Source of the DNA: Ignavibacteriota bacterium
GTDB lineage: Bacteria > Bacteroidota > Ignavibacteria > UBA10030 > SZUA-254
NCBI GenBank assembly: GCA_025358305.1
Contig: JANYJZ010000027.1
Span: forward strand, 1-64,000
Direction: 5' to 3'
DNA: 64,000 nt
Shown here: positions 15,732 to 25,168 of the stretch, piece after piece
Layout: every line of letters begins with the position of its first letter
How positions within the stretch are numbered: the stretch's first letter is position 1
Translations under genes and position numbers: made by a program
Notes under the pieces: model-generated
The model's database searches: none
What the model was told of the DNA's origin: nothing
Seen by the model: only the letters and a program-made list of their open reading frames with translations

Positions 15732-18017
15732 ATGACCCGGCGCTCGATTCTCTCGCTCCTGGCCAGAACCGACAAGTGGTACCTCGGAGGCGGGAACCGC
15801 CTCCTCTGGGCGCCGTTATTCCCGCTCTGGCTCGAGCGGCCGGGATTCTGGGATAGCGCGCATTACTACAACCTCGAACACGGTCCGGTCTTCACCTGGA
15901 CGCTTCTGGATGAGGAGGGGCGCGAGCTACCCCTCAGGCAGGTCCGCCGATCCTGGGACCCGGCGAAGCTCACCGCGGAGTTCCGTGTCGACGGAGGATC
16001 GCCGTCCGAGAAGCGTCGGAACGCAGGCTTGCGCATCGTCGAGGAGAAGTGCCTTCTCCCCGAGGACGTCCTGGCCAGCTCCATCCGGATCGAGAACCGC
16101 TCAACCGTGCGCCCGAGAAAGCTCCGCCTCGTCGCGTGGACAATGCGCCCGAACGCGGCGTCGGAGAAGCGCACCTGGATGACGGATGTCGGCTTCCGGC
16201 ACGACGCGGTCACGTTCGCAGCTCACCTGGCGTCAGAGACGCGGCCGGAGTTCTCATACCAATGCGTCTTCGGACTCGGCTCGCCGGTCCTGTCGCATGC
16301 CATCCAGCTTTCCGAAGGCTCTGCGATCCAGCCCCACTGGTCCCTGACGCCGTTCGTCGCGAAGCTCTCGGGCGGATCGCTCGGGGACGCGACGCATCTC
16401 GGCGGCGTCAACGCGGACGGACTCGTCTACATGGCGCTCGAAACGCCGATCCATGTCGGTCGAGGGAAGACCGGACGCGCCTCGGTCTTCTTCGCCGCCG
16501 CGCCGAAGAGGGCAGAGGCTCTCTCGCAGCTTCGCCGGGCGCAGTCGCACGCCGACCCGGTGGCGGTAAGCGAACATGCCTGGAACGAGTATTTTTCCTC
16601 CGTTCCCTACTTTGACTGCTCGGACCCTCACTTCAATCGCTATTATTGGTACCGATGGTACGGCCTCCGGCTCCTGACGACCGACGGCGGCGAGAAGAAC
16701 TATCGTCATCCAACGGTGAGCGAGGGGATCGGATACTTCCGCGCCCCGATCTCGTACAGCGCCGTCTGCCACATGCTGGAGAACCGCTGGAGGCACGACC
16801 CGGCGCTCGCACAAGGGTCGCTCTTGACGTTCATCGACAATCAGAGAGACGACGGGGCGTTCCGGGGGTACATCGACCCGGATTACTACCGGCGCGATGC
16901 GCTCGGTGAGCCGTTCTACCATGCGAACTGGGGAAAGGCCCTCATGGCGCTCCAGGCGCTTCATCCGGACGGTGCGTTCCTCCGGCGGGTCTACGCTCCG
17001 CTCGCGGCGTACGCACGCTACTTCGACCGCGAACGCGACGCGGAAGCGAGCGGACTCTACGATATCGACAATCATTACGAGACGGGCCAGGAGTATATGC
17101 AGCGCTATCTCGCCGTCGATCCCGACGCCGACAGAGACAACTGGGGGGAGGTCTTCCGATTGAAGGGGGTCGACGTCTCGGTCTACCTCTACGACCTGAA
17201 GCGCGCCTTGGGCGCCGCCGCCCGGCTTCTCGGCCTCAGCGCGGCGGAATCCGACGCGTGGGACCAAGGCGCGGATCGGACCCGGAGCGCGATCCTCGGC
17301 TCCATGTGGGACCCTGAGGCGGAGATGTTCTTCGACGTCGACCCGCGCACCGGGGTTCGCACCGGCGTCAAGGCCGCCACCTGCTTTTACCCCTACATGA
17401 CGGATATCGCCGACGACCGCCATCTCCCGGGACTGCGCAAGCACCTCCTCAACCCGAAGGAGTTCTGGACGCCCGTCCCCGTCCCGTCCTCCTCCCTTGA
17501 CGATCCCATGTTCTCGGCGGAAGCGCAGTGGAAGGGGAAGCGTATGAACTGCCCGTGGAACGGGCGCGTCTGGCCGATGACGAACAGCCATATCGCAGAG
17601 GCGCTCGCGCGTTCCGCTCGGACCTCGGGCGACGCCGAGCTTACGCGGGCGGCTGCGACGTTCCTGCGGAAGTTCGTCCGGATGCTCTTTGACGGCGGCG
17701 ACCCGGAGCGTCCGAACGCATTCGAGCACTACCACCCCTCGACGGGGGAGCCGTCGCGCTACCGAGGCGTGGACGACTACCAGCACTCCTGGGTCAATGA
17801 CCTGATCATCCGCTACGCGGCGGGTCTCGAAGTCGTTCCAGGCCGCATCGAACTTGCGCCCTTGCCGTTGGGATTGACATCGCTCACCCTAGACCAGGCG
17901 TTCGTCGGCGGCCGGATGGTACGCCTCCGGATGCACAGCGGCATATGGACGCTCTGGATCGACAAGAAGAAGTGTTTCGAAGGAAAGGTAAGAGGGAGGG
18001 TCGTTATTCCGCTTTGA
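15732..18017 (+). CDS. GH63/mannosylglycerate-hydrolase-like glycosidase
   Basis: Enzyme of 761 residues with an N-terminal beta-sandwich (about 1-280) and an (alpha/alpha)6 catalytic barrel (about 290-740). The barrel matches the MGH1-like/GH63 group: GLYDIDNHYETGQEYMQRY holds candidate catalytic Asp/Glu residues, NCPWNGRVWPMTNSHIAEAL is the family's 'W.GpvWPM.N' helix, and FEHYHPSTGEPSRYRG carries the second candidate acid. There is no convincing signal peptide, so it is probably cytoplasmic and acts on sugar imported by the ABC transporter. Related enzymes cleave alpha-glucosides, alpha-mannosides or mannosyl/glucosylglycerate. Last gene of the carbohydrate region; a strong hairpin follows its stop within ten bases. 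The annotated ATG has no strong ribosome binding site but no better start lies nearby. Confidence 0.8.
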   Translation: MTRRSILSLLARTDKWYLGGGNRLLWAPLFPLWLERPGFWDSAHYYNLEHGPVFTWTLLDEEGRELPLRQVRRSWDPAKLTAEFRVDGGSPSEKRRNAGLRIVEEKCLLPEDVLASSIRIENRSTVRPRKLRLVAWTMRPNAASEKRTWMTDVGFRHDAVTFAAHLASETRPEFSYQCVFGLGSPVLSHAIQLSEGSAIQPHWSLTPFVAKLSGGSLGDATHLGGVNADGLVYMALETPIHVGRGKTGRASVFFAAAPKRAEALSQLRRAQSHADPVAVSEHAWNEYFSSVPYFDCSDPHFNRYYWYRWYGLRLLTTDGGEKNYRHPTVSEGIGYFRAPISYSAVCHMLENRWRHDPALAQGSLLTFIDNQRDDGAFRGYIDPDYYRRDALGEPFYHANWGKALMALQALHPDGAFLRRVYAPLAAYARYFDRERDAEASGLYDIDNHYETGQEYMQRYLAVDPDADRDNWGEVFRLKGVDVSVYLYDLKRALGAAARLLGLSAAESDAWDQGADRTRSAILGSMWDPEAEMFFDVDPRTGVRTGVKAATCFYPYMTDIADDRHLPGLRKHLLNPKEFWTPVPVPSSSLDDPMFSAEAQWKGKRMNCPWNGRVWPMTNSHIAEALARSARTSGDAELTRAAATFLRKFVRMLFDGGDPERPNAFEHYHPSTGEPSRYRGVDDYQHSWVNDLIIRYAAGLEVVPGRIELAPLPLGLTSLTLDQAFVGGRMVRLRMHSGIWTLWIDKKKCFEGKVRGRVVIPL

Positions 18018-18022
18018 ACGTA

Positions 18023-18058
18023 CAGAAGACATGCCCCCTGGTGGGAGCATGTCTTCTG
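18023..18058. terminator. Hairpin between convergent genes
   Basis: A perfect 12-bp stem (CAGAAGACATGC at 18023-18034 pairing with GCATGTCTTCTG at 18047-18058) lies between the stops of two convergent genes. It has no long T-run on either side, so it may act as a bidirectional terminator or as a 3' stabilising hairpin. Confidence 0.6.
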
Positions 18059-18105
18059 GAGGAGGATCTCAAGATTCCGAGAGTTCGGAAGAAGGCGTTT
18101 CTGCC

Positions 18106-19239
18106 TTAGAAGCGCGTCCCGGTGGGGTTGAAAACGGCGATGCCGGTCGTCGTGCCGATCCAAAGGTTGCCCTTGCGGTCGATGAGGAGTGACGTGATCA
18201 CATCACCCGGGAGTCCGGGTGTATTCGCCGTCGTAAACGTCGTCCAGGTCGTATCCTTCAATCGCGCCAGCCCTGCATTCGTACCAAACCAATGCGTGTC
18301 GGCCAAATCGCCGGTCACCGCCGTCACACCGCCGTCAGGAAGCTGTCCCCCGGTGGTGAGGTTCGTATAGGATGTAAAATCCGTCGTTACTCTGTCGTAT
18401 CGCGAAACGCCCAGGGACGTTCCCGCGCTCTTGGCGAGCCAGACATATCGCTCCTTGTCGAACCAGATGGAGACGATCGTCCCTTTCTGGTCCGCCGGGA
18501 GCTGGATCTTCGACCAGCCGGAGATCGAACTGTAGGCATTGACGCCGAGGTAGGATCCGAACCAGACGGTGTTATCAAAATCATTGTATGCAGCGCTCAC
18601 GATCCTGTCGGTCAGGAGTTCGGGGACGTTGGAGGTGGAATACTGGGTCCAGGATCCTTGATCCTCGGTCGTGATCGAGGGCGTGTACCGGCTGATCCCG
18701 TTGACCGGTGTTGCCACCCAGATATCCCCGTACTTGTAGAGGTCGGAACAGAGAGCGGAGACCGTCCCGAAGGCGATGTCAGGTTCTGTGTAACTCTGCC
18801 ACACGTAGAAGGAGGCGCCTTGATGGTAGCGCTTTACTCCGCCGCCGGAGAGACCAAACCAGACGCTCCCGTCCCTTCCAGGAGCAACGGCATTCACCTT
18901 ATATGACGCGACCGTCCCCCCGGAGGAGAAGATCGGATAGGCCAGCGTATCTCGGATGTAGCCCCAGTTTCCGATGGAAAAATCACTTGCGCCGCTGTCC
19001 GTCGCGACCCATATGTTCCCGCCGGCTCCGAGTGAGATGCCGTTGATATTGTCGTCGAGAAGGCCGGGCGTCGTGGCATGCCGGAACGTCAGCCAGGCTG
19101 GGCCGGCCGGCGGAGGCGCCAGGACGTTATCCTTGTTCTTGCACGAGGAAAGGATGAGCATGAGAGGCACGAGAAGGAAGATCGAACCAAGGCTGAGGCG
19201 ATGAGTCACGGTGGCAGCGCTCCTAGGATGTATGTCCAT
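18106..19239 (-). CDS. Lipoprotein with two-component-regulator-type propeller repeats
   Basis: Exported lipoprotein of 377 residues. The signal peptide ends in a lipobox LILSSC, so the mature protein starts at Cys and is anchored to a membrane. The body is a series of about 40-50-residue repeats with the pattern 'GxxIWVAT', 'GSVWFGLSGGGVKRY', 'NTVWFGSYLGVNAY', 'GNLWIGTTTGIAVFN'. These are the Reg_prop repeats that build the N-terminal sensor propellers of hybrid two-component systems. Here the propeller stands alone, without histidine kinase or transmembrane partner, so a binding or scaffold role is more likely than signalling. The start ATG at 19239 is preferred; a longer in-frame extension lacks signal-peptide character. 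Convergent with the GH63-like gene and divergent from the operon that begins at 19796. Confidence 0.82.
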   Translation of the reverse strand: MDIHPRSAATVTHRLSLGSIFLLVPLMLILSSCKNKDNVLAPPPAGPAWLTFRHATTPGLLDDNINGISLGAGGNIWVATDSGASDFSIGNWGYIRDTLAYPIFSSGGTVASYKVNAVAPGRDGSVWFGLSGGGVKRYHQGASFYVWQSYTEPDIAFGTVSALCSDLYKYGDIWVATPVNGISRYTPSITTEDQGSWTQYSTSNVPELLTDRIVSAAYNDFDNTVWFGSYLGVNAYSSISGWSKIQLPADQKGTIVSIWFDKERYVWLAKSAGTSLGVSRYDRVTTDFTSYTNLTTGGQLPDGGVTAVTGDLADTHWFGTNAGLARLKDTTWTTFTTANTPGLPGDVITSLLIDRKGNLWIGTTTGIAVFNPTGTRF

Positions 19240-19309
19240 TTCTGCTGTAGTACGGTCGTTCCGGGTGGAAGTTTCGCGTGCGCGGGGAGGCCGCTCACGA
19301 CGGTCATGA

Positions 19310-19338
19310 AAGATACAAAAAAAAGGAGAATGAACCAA
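19310..19338 (-). promoter_or_regulatory. Possible promoter of the propeller lipoprotein gene
   Basis: On the minus strand TTGGTT, a 17-base spacer and TATCTT precede the lipoprotein start by about 70 bases. Pattern match only. Confidence 0.3.
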
Positions 19339-19339
19339 C

Positions 19340-19711
19340 CGGATTATGGCCGCAGGCTCAGTCGTGCCCGTCCGGAAAGCGCAAAGCGTTCCTCAACGGG
19401 GGAGACCCGTGACCGGCTCTCATCCGCGTCCTCCTTCGGCCCACTCAACGGCCGAGGAGGGTGGGACCTTGATGGAACAGTTGGATCACGTTTGAGAGTT
19501 CTTACCCTGGCTCGCTAGGGGGGGAGGGCAAGGCGCGACGATGGAGCGGCCGAGTCGTTTGATTTGCCACATTCTCCGCGAATTCTCGCGAGAAGGTCCC
19601 CACCCGTTCGCATGGAGCAGGGCTTGGAACGCTCGCGCGGGACGAGACGACGACCCGGATCCGGACACGCTCGAAATGACGGGAAAAAGCGACGAAATTC
19701 CCTTGAAATAC
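19340..19711. other. Intergenic region without a supported gene
   Basis: About 370 bases between divergent genes. I find no protein with a credible start and ribosome binding site, no RNA gene and no repeat. An inverted element GCGAATTCTCGC lies near 19578. The AT-rich right end carries the operon promoter annotated separately. Confidence 0.5.
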
Positions 19712-19740
19712 TTGACAGTGAATTAATTTTTAACTATACT
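19712..19740 (+). promoter_or_regulatory. Strong sigma-70 type promoter of the 19796-30289 operon
   Basis: TTGACA at 19712-19717, an exact 17-base spacer and TATACT at 19735-19740, in a locally AT-rich stretch just upstream of the first lipoprotein gene. It is the closest match to the canonical consensus in the window. Confidence 0.75.
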
Positions 19741-19795
19741 ACCGAATAATATCCTTTCCGCTGTATTCTTATACCAACTACTTTGTGGACGTCAT

Positions 19796-20380
19796 ATGAA
19801 GGCCCGATGGAAGTGCCTCCCCCTGGAGATTACCTTGCAATGTCTTCTTCTCGCCGTTCTTGTTCTTACCAGTGGCTGTCAGTACGATTACCAGACTCCG
19901 CTCCCCGGCATCATTGAGGTTCGTCTCAAGACCGTCTCCAAGAACATCCCGTTCGCTCCGAACAACAATTTCGTCCTGAAGGTTTCCCGCATCGTCGCTG
20001 TGCGTGAGGATCAATCCCAGCTTCTCGTCTACGAGGATCTCAAGTCCATCCAGCGAACGACGAGCGTCTACAACACCCTCGATGACCGCGCCCGGGACTC
20101 GGCGCTCGTCATAGGCATGTCGTACGCCCCTCCGGGGCGCTACGTCGGGATCATTATGTCGGTGGTGCCCGCGGACGCCGTCATCCGCGACGGCTATCGC
20201 ATCATCACCGTCGAGAAGCTGCCGGACTTTGATTCGGAGCTGAAGTTCCACCAGCCCTTCGAGGTCTTTGAATCCCGGTCGACAGCCATCAAGTTGGCGA
20301 TCAATCTCGACTCCACGCTCGTGCAGCGTGCCAACAGTTACCTCTTCGTCCCGTATTATTATATCTCCGCTATAGAATAA
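19796..20380 (+). CDS. Lipoprotein of unknown function, first gene of TonB/PorV operon
   Basis: Lipoprotein of 194 residues. The signal peptide ends in the lipobox LTSGC, giving a mature N-terminus CQYDYQTP. The mature part is a single beta-rich domain (LPGIIEVRLKTVS, FVLKVSRIVAVRED, LKFHQPFEVFES, SYLFVPYYYISAIE), of the kind seen in DUF4382-like or other carbohydrate- or matrix-associated lipoproteins, but I cannot assign a family. It is the promoter-proximal gene of an operon with a second lipoprotein, a TonB receptor, a cargo protein and a PorV barrel, so it is likely to sit at the outer membrane with them. The next gene begins 21 bases downstream after a GAGGAAA site. Confidence 0.65.
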   Translation: MKARWKCLPLEITLQCLLLAVLVLTSGCQYDYQTPLPGIIEVRLKTVSKNIPFAPNNNFVLKVSRIVAVREDQSQLLVYEDLKSIQRTTSVYNTLDDRARDSALVIGMSYAPPGRYVGIIMSVVPADAVIRDGYRIITVEKLPDFDSELKFHQPFEVFESRSTAIKLAINLDSTLVQRANSYLFVPYYYISAIE

Positions 20381-20401
20381 TCCCACAGAGGAAATTGACC
20401 G

Positions 20402-22204
20402 ATGAAGTCTCTTAGTCGCGCGTCTCTTTACATTTCGTTCCTCCTCATCCTGATCGTCTGCGCCGTAACGTTCTGGGCGTGCGAGGGCGCCGGGGCATTG
20501 TATCCGAAGTTGCCACCCGACACACGGCTTTCCAACATCCCGCCGGACAGCATCCTCGCCGCAAGTCCGAGGCTCGCGCTCTCATGGATCGGGGACGATG
20601 CCGACGGGTACGTCGTCGCCTACAAGTATCGTTGGAGCTTCCGGCTCACCGCGGCCGACACATTCCAGGAACGTCGCTGGACGACCCTCCTGAACTTCCC
20701 GGTCACCGGTCTCGCTCTCATCATTCTCGGCGACGAAACGGTCGCACCGAAGGTGTACAAGTACTTCTCGACCCTGCCGAGAGAGGGCCTTGACCCGGCG
20801 AAACTGGCGGCGTTCTTTGCCGGCGATACGCTTCTGATCGAGGGGGTCCCCGTCTATGCCTCGAACCCCGACGGGCAGCGTTATCCCGTCCATTCGAACC
20901 CGAGTTCCGGGACGTTCATCTTTGATTCGCCCGACTTCATCAACCCACACATCTTCGAGATAGCGGCGATCGACAATGACGGTCTCGTCGATCCGACGCC
21001 GGCGACGCTCTTTTTCAGCACGCCTCAGGCATCGCCGCCCTCCACCGAGATCGTGAGCTCGCCGGTGGATTCCGTCTTCGCACTCGATTACACGACCGAC
21101 ACGTTCCGGGGGATCCCGTTCGAGTTCCGCGGGATCGATAAGAACAGTCGTACGCTCGAGTATCAGTGGGTGATCGACAAGGAGATCTGGCTTGCGACGA
21201 CCGGCCGGATCCCCTGGACTGAGTTCAGCTCCTCTACACATGCGCTCGTGACAGCGGCGGACTTTCCGGACCGCTTCGCGATCCACCACACCTTCTACGT
21301 ACGAGCGAAGAACGAGTTTGGCGCCATCGACACTCTCGGCTGGTTCCTGCGCACAGGACAGACTGACACCGTCTTTGCCAGGGTTGGATTCAACTCCATC
21401 TACCCGCTCTTCAAGCGCAGTGGGTACGCCCCGCGGACGCTCCTGATCAACAATTCGTACGACTTCGACACCCTTGCGGTCGATCCCCAGCGGCCGAATT
21501 ATGCCATGCTCGAACAGTACTATCGCGACATCTACGGAGCTCTCGGCAAGACCGAAGGGGTCGATTACGATATCTGGCGCGTGAAAGAAAAGAAGTTCCC
21601 GGGGCCTGGAACGCTCAGCCGGTACAGCAAGGTCCATTTCTTTGGCGATGTCGTGAACTATGATAATTTCAAGTGGAGCAAGACCGCCGGCACGGAGCTT
21701 TCGCTGAGCGTCGGCAGTGAGGGGATCGTCACGGCATATTGCAACATTGGCGGAAAATTGATCATGAACGGGTGGGACATGACCCGGGCGGATCAGATCC
21801 CCCAAGTTCCTGATTTCTGGCACAACATCCTCCACATTTCTCTCCAGTTCTCCGTCGGAGGCGGCCCGGACGTGACGGAATACATCGGCGCGACCGCCGA
21901 GGCGGGAACGGGATATCCGGACATGATGATCGATCAATCAAGGCTCGATACAGTGTTCCACGGCGGCCTGAACTATTCCTGGACCTATCAGTTGAGCGGA
22001 TTTGGAGAGATCCTCTACCGGTATAATGCAAAGACGCTCCCGTCACCATTCTTTCCGCCGCCCAACGGGTTGCCGGTCGGCGTTCGGTACCTCGGCATTA
22101 CGTACGATGTGTTCTTCCTTTCGTTCCCGCTCTATTACTCGGATAAGACCGCGGCAACGGAGCTTCTCCGGAAGATCAACCTAGACTTCGACACCCCTAG
22201 ATAA
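20402..22204 (+). CDS. Large lipoprotein of unknown function
   Basis: Lipoprotein of 600 residues. The N-terminal hydrophobic segment ends AVTFWAC, which I take as a lipobox with Cys at about residue 27. The mature protein looks like two fibronectin-like beta regions (PRLALSWIGDDADGYVVAYKYRWSF; the tract EYQWVIDKEIW) followed by a globular domain. That domain has an alpha/beta character near residues 350-560: SGYAPRTLLINNSYDFDTL, YYRDIYGALGKTEGVDYDIW, GGKLIMNGWDMTR. The second half resembles the ThuA or glutamine-amidotransferase-like folds used in some Bacteroidota surface proteins, but this is a weak resemblance. It sits between the first lipoprotein and the TonB receptor, 14 bases before the latter. 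Function unknown; surface location inferred. Confidence 0.6.
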   Translation: MKSLSRASLYISFLLILIVCAVTFWACEGAGALYPKLPPDTRLSNIPPDSILAASPRLALSWIGDDADGYVVAYKYRWSFRLTAADTFQERRWTTLLNFPVTGLALIILGDETVAPKVYKYFSTLPREGLDPAKLAAFFAGDTLLIEGVPVYASNPDGQRYPVHSNPSSGTFIFDSPDFINPHIFEIAAIDNDGLVDPTPATLFFSTPQASPPSTEIVSSPVDSVFALDYTTDTFRGIPFEFRGIDKNSRTLEYQWVIDKEIWLATTGRIPWTEFSSSTHALVTAADFPDRFAIHHTFYVRAKNEFGAIDTLGWFLRTGQTDTVFARVGFNSIYPLFKRSGYAPRTLLINNSYDFDTLAVDPQRPNYAMLEQYYRDIYGALGKTEGVDYDIWRVKEKKFPGPGTLSRYSKVHFFGDVVNYDNFKWSKTAGTELSLSVGSEGIVTAYCNIGGKLIMNGWDMTRADQIPQVPDFWHNILHISLQFSVGGGPDVTEYIGATAEAGTGYPDMMIDQSRLDTVFHGGLNYSWTYQLSGFGEILYRYNAKTLPSPFFPPPNGLPVGVRYLGITYDVFFLSFPLYYSDKTAATELLRKINLDFDTPR

Positions 22205-22218
22205 CAGGAGAACAAGAC

Positions 22219-25137
22219 GTGAACTCATTGCGAACATGGATTGCGGCGTCCCTGATGGCCTTGCTGGCCCTCAGCGGAACACTCTACGCCGGGAACACCG
22301 GTAAGATCGTCGGCAAGGTGACCGACAAGAACACTGGAGAAGTGCTCTTCGGCGTGAACATCCTCGTCGTCGGAACGACGCGCGGAGCGACCACGGACCT
22401 CGACGGTAAATATTCTATCATCGGCGTTCCCATCGGAGCGTATACGCTCCGGGCGAGCCTGGTGGCCTACGGCCAGGTCGAGGCGAGCAATGTCAAGGTG
22501 GGCGCCGACGAGACGACGCAGCAGAACTTTCAGTTGCTCTCGAGCGAGGTAGAGGTGAAGGGCGTGACGATCACGGCCGACGCGCAGCTTGTCAACAGCC
22601 AGGTCACATCGGGCACACAGACGGTGAGTCAGGAGGCCATCGCGGCCATTCCGAACGTCAAGAGCGTCGACGACGTCATCAAGCTCCAAGCGGGCGTCGT
22701 GAAACAGGGAAAGAACCTCTACGTTCGCGGCGGACGCCCGAACGAGGTGCAATACCTCATCGACGGCATCTCCTCCAACGGCATCCTTGGGACCAGTTCA
22801 ACCTCCGGTGATGCGAACGCCGGGCTGGCGAGCGTGTACTCCGGTTCGGGCTCCGTCGGCGGGTCGACCCTCGGCGTTTCCTCGAACGCGATCCAGTCCG
22901 TGAGCGTCCAGACGAGCGGCTTCGATGCGGACTATGGCGACGCGCAGTCGGGTATCGTGAACATCGTGACGAAGTCGGGCTCCGACAAGTACGGCGGCTC
23001 GGTCCAATTTCGGTCGGACCAGCTCGCGTCGAACAACTTCAACGAGTCGTACGGCGCCTTCTCGTTCGGCGGTCCGGACCCGGTGACGAAGTACCTGTTG
23101 CCCCAGATGGGCGTGACGGTGCCGGGAAATCTTACGTTCTTCTTCAGCGGCGACATGGACCGAGGCGACTCGTACGTTCAGTTCGACCACAATGAATTCT
23201 ACAATCCGATCGAGCGCAAGGTCCAGCTCAGCGGATTCCTGGGGGGCTTGCTTGACGGCCTCGGATTTCGGTACCGGGACAATCAGGACAACTCCTTCAA
23301 GTTCAATTCAAAGGTGAAGTACGAGCTTGCCGGCACCGACCAGGTCACGTTCGGATACAGGGCGGACATCAGCTCCACGCATCCGTATTCCGTGCGTTAC
23401 CGTGACCGGGCAGACTCCTCATCGCTCGGCGCCAAGCTGTCGATCCAGAACAATCTCGGATGGACGCACTTCTTTAGCGGCGGCAAGAGCTTCATCAAGG
23501 TCTTCCTCGCGAAGTTGTCCGTCCATGACGGCAACAACGTCGCCGGCATCAATCCGCCGGACTACTCGTCGGCGTATCAGAGCACAGATATCAACGGCGA
23601 TGGGACGATCGATCTGAGCACGTCCCAGACTTGGACGAACGCCCGGAGCGCGGTCTGGACACTGCGTTTCGATTACAACGGCCAGGTGCACGAGCTCCAC
23701 ATGCTCAAGACCGGTTTTGAGTTCAATGCCGAGGAGGTGAACCGCACGACGATCACCAACCCCACCGCGCCGACGCAGATCAACGGCGTGCTTGTGGCCC
23801 CGCCCTTCCCCTTAGGCCTTCGCGGCCAGGACCGCGGGGAATACCCGGGGTACGGCCTGACGAGGTCGAACATCAACAACTACCCGAACCGCGGCGCTTT
23901 TTACGTGCAGGACAATATCGAGTTCTCCGGCCTCAACCTTCACGTCGGTTTGCGCTATGATTATTTCGACATCGGCAAGCAGGTCTTCTACGATGACTGG
24001 ATCAGCGCGTGGAAGGCGGTCACGAACCCGAAGAACCTTTCGGACCCTGCGTTGAAGGCCGATTGGGCGGAGCGCGACGCAGGCGACAGCACTGGCGCCC
24101 TCGGCGCGTTCAAACGGCTCAAGAACGGAAGCAGTTTCCTCTACTACCTCACGCACGGCAATTTCAGCCCGCGCCTCTCCATCGGGTACCCCGTCACCGA
24201 CCGCATCGTGTTCTATTTCAACTACGGCCAGTTCCTCCAGCTCCCACAGCGCGAGGCCTATTTCAACGATCCCTACGCAGCGGCGCTCACGGGCAACGGC
24301 GACATCGGGAATCCGGACCTCAAGCCCCAGCGGACGGTCATGTATGAGGCGGGCTTCGAGGACCAGTTCACCGACGACATGTCGTTCAAACTCGCAGCAT
24401 TTTACAAGGACATCTTCGACTATACCGCTTCTGTGCCGGTGACAGCGACCGTGAACATGGTGCGGAACCTCGACTACGCCTCGGCCCGCGGCTTTGAGGT
24501 GATCTTCAACCAGGCGCTGAGCAACAACTTCTCGCTCACCGCCAATTATTCCTATCTCCTGGCAAAGGGACGTTCGTCGGACGTGAACGCGAGCATCCTT
24601 CAGACGTCATACCAGTTGCCCAGGGAAGTGCGGCTCGACTGGGACAAGAACCACACCCTCAACGTCTTTAGCCGCTACGCGGTCGGTCCGAACGACAAGG
24701 GGACATTCTTCGGCCTCCCGTTCATGAACAACTACGGCATGTCCGTCTCCTGGCTGCTCTCGAGCGGTTCACCCTACACACCGTTCACGGTCGGGGTCCA
24801 GGGTGACATCCTGAACCAGTACAGGCAGAACAGCGAAACGAAGCCCTATACCTCCACGATCAACCTTTCGTTCTACAAGGGCTTCAGCATCACCGAGGGC
24901 ATCAATCTCCTTGCTACGTTCGACATCAACAATCTCCTTGACCGGAAGAATGTCAACAGCGTCCGTCCGAATACCGGCCAAGCGGGTAAGTACGGTGATA
25001 TCGATCCTTTGACGGGACAGATCATCCCCTGGACCAAGGCGGAGGCCGTATCCTATGAAGGGTCGTCCATCCTGGACCCGTTTCGGCTGGACACTCCTCG
25101 CCAGATCCTCATCGGCCTAAAAATGAATTGGAATTGA
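22219..25137 (+). CDS. TonB-dependent outer-membrane receptor, module 1
   Basis: Receptor of 972 residues. After the signal peptide a carboxypeptidase-regulatory-like domain (about 28-115: GKIVGKVTDKNTGEVLFGVN, TRGATTDLDGKYSIIGVP) precedes the plug (about 125-255, NLYVRGGRPNEVQYLIDG) and a 22-strand barrel that includes NFSPRLSIGYPVTDRIVFYF and ends FRLDTPRQILIGLKMNWN. The plug region with 'VRGGRPNEV' is that of the Ignavibacteria/Chlorobiota type rather than the SusC type, and no SusD gene is next to it. Its substrate is unknown. It starts at GTG with CAGGAG nine bases upstream. The gene is followed 31 bases later by the cargo protein, implying that receptor, cargo and PorV barrel work together. 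Confidence 0.92.
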   Translation: MNSLRTWIAASLMALLALSGTLYAGNTGKIVGKVTDKNTGEVLFGVNILVVGTTRGATTDLDGKYSIIGVPIGAYTLRASLVAYGQVEASNVKVGADETTQQNFQLLSSEVEVKGVTITADAQLVNSQVTSGTQTVSQEAIAAIPNVKSVDDVIKLQAGVVKQGKNLYVRGGRPNEVQYLIDGISSNGILGTSSTSGDANAGLASVYSGSGSVGGSTLGVSSNAIQSVSVQTSGFDADYGDAQSGIVNIVTKSGSDKYGGSVQFRSDQLASNNFNESYGAFSFGGPDPVTKYLLPQMGVTVPGNLTFFFSGDMDRGDSYVQFDHNEFYNPIERKVQLSGFLGGLLDGLGFRYRDNQDNSFKFNSKVKYELAGTDQVTFGYRADISSTHPYSVRYRDRADSSSLGAKLSIQNNLGWTHFFSGGKSFIKVFLAKLSVHDGNNVAGINPPDYSSAYQSTDINGDGTIDLSTSQTWTNARSAVWTLRFDYNGQVHELHMLKTGFEFNAEEVNRTTITNPTAPTQINGVLVAPPFPLGLRGQDRGEYPGYGLTRSNINNYPNRGAFYVQDNIEFSGLNLHVGLRYDYFDIGKQVFYDDWISAWKAVTNPKNLSDPALKADWAERDAGDSTGALGAFKRLKNGSSFLYYLTHGNFSPRLSIGYPVTDRIVFYFNYGQFLQLPQREAYFNDPYAAALTGNGDIGNPDLKPQRTVMYEAGFEDQFTDDMSFKLAAFYKDIFDYTASVPVTATVNMVRNLDYASARGFEVIFNQALSNNFSLTANYSYLLAKGRSSDVNASILQTSYQLPREVRLDWDKNHTLNVFSRYAVGPNDKGTFFGLPFMNNYGMSVSWLLSSGSPYTPFTVGVQGDILNQYRQNSETKPYTSTINLSFYKGFSITEGINLLATFDINNLLDRKNVNSVRPNTGQAGKYGDIDPLTGQIIPWTKAEAVSYEGSSILDPFRLDTPRQILIGLKMNWN

Positions 25138-25168
25138 TAAACGGTATTAATTGAAGGGACGATTGGTA

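Noticed and set aside
19330-19518. Possible 62-residue protein starting at ATG 19330
   Set aside because: An AAGGAG lies just before it, but the spacing is about one base. The composition is low-complexity Arg/Ser-rich without any domain.
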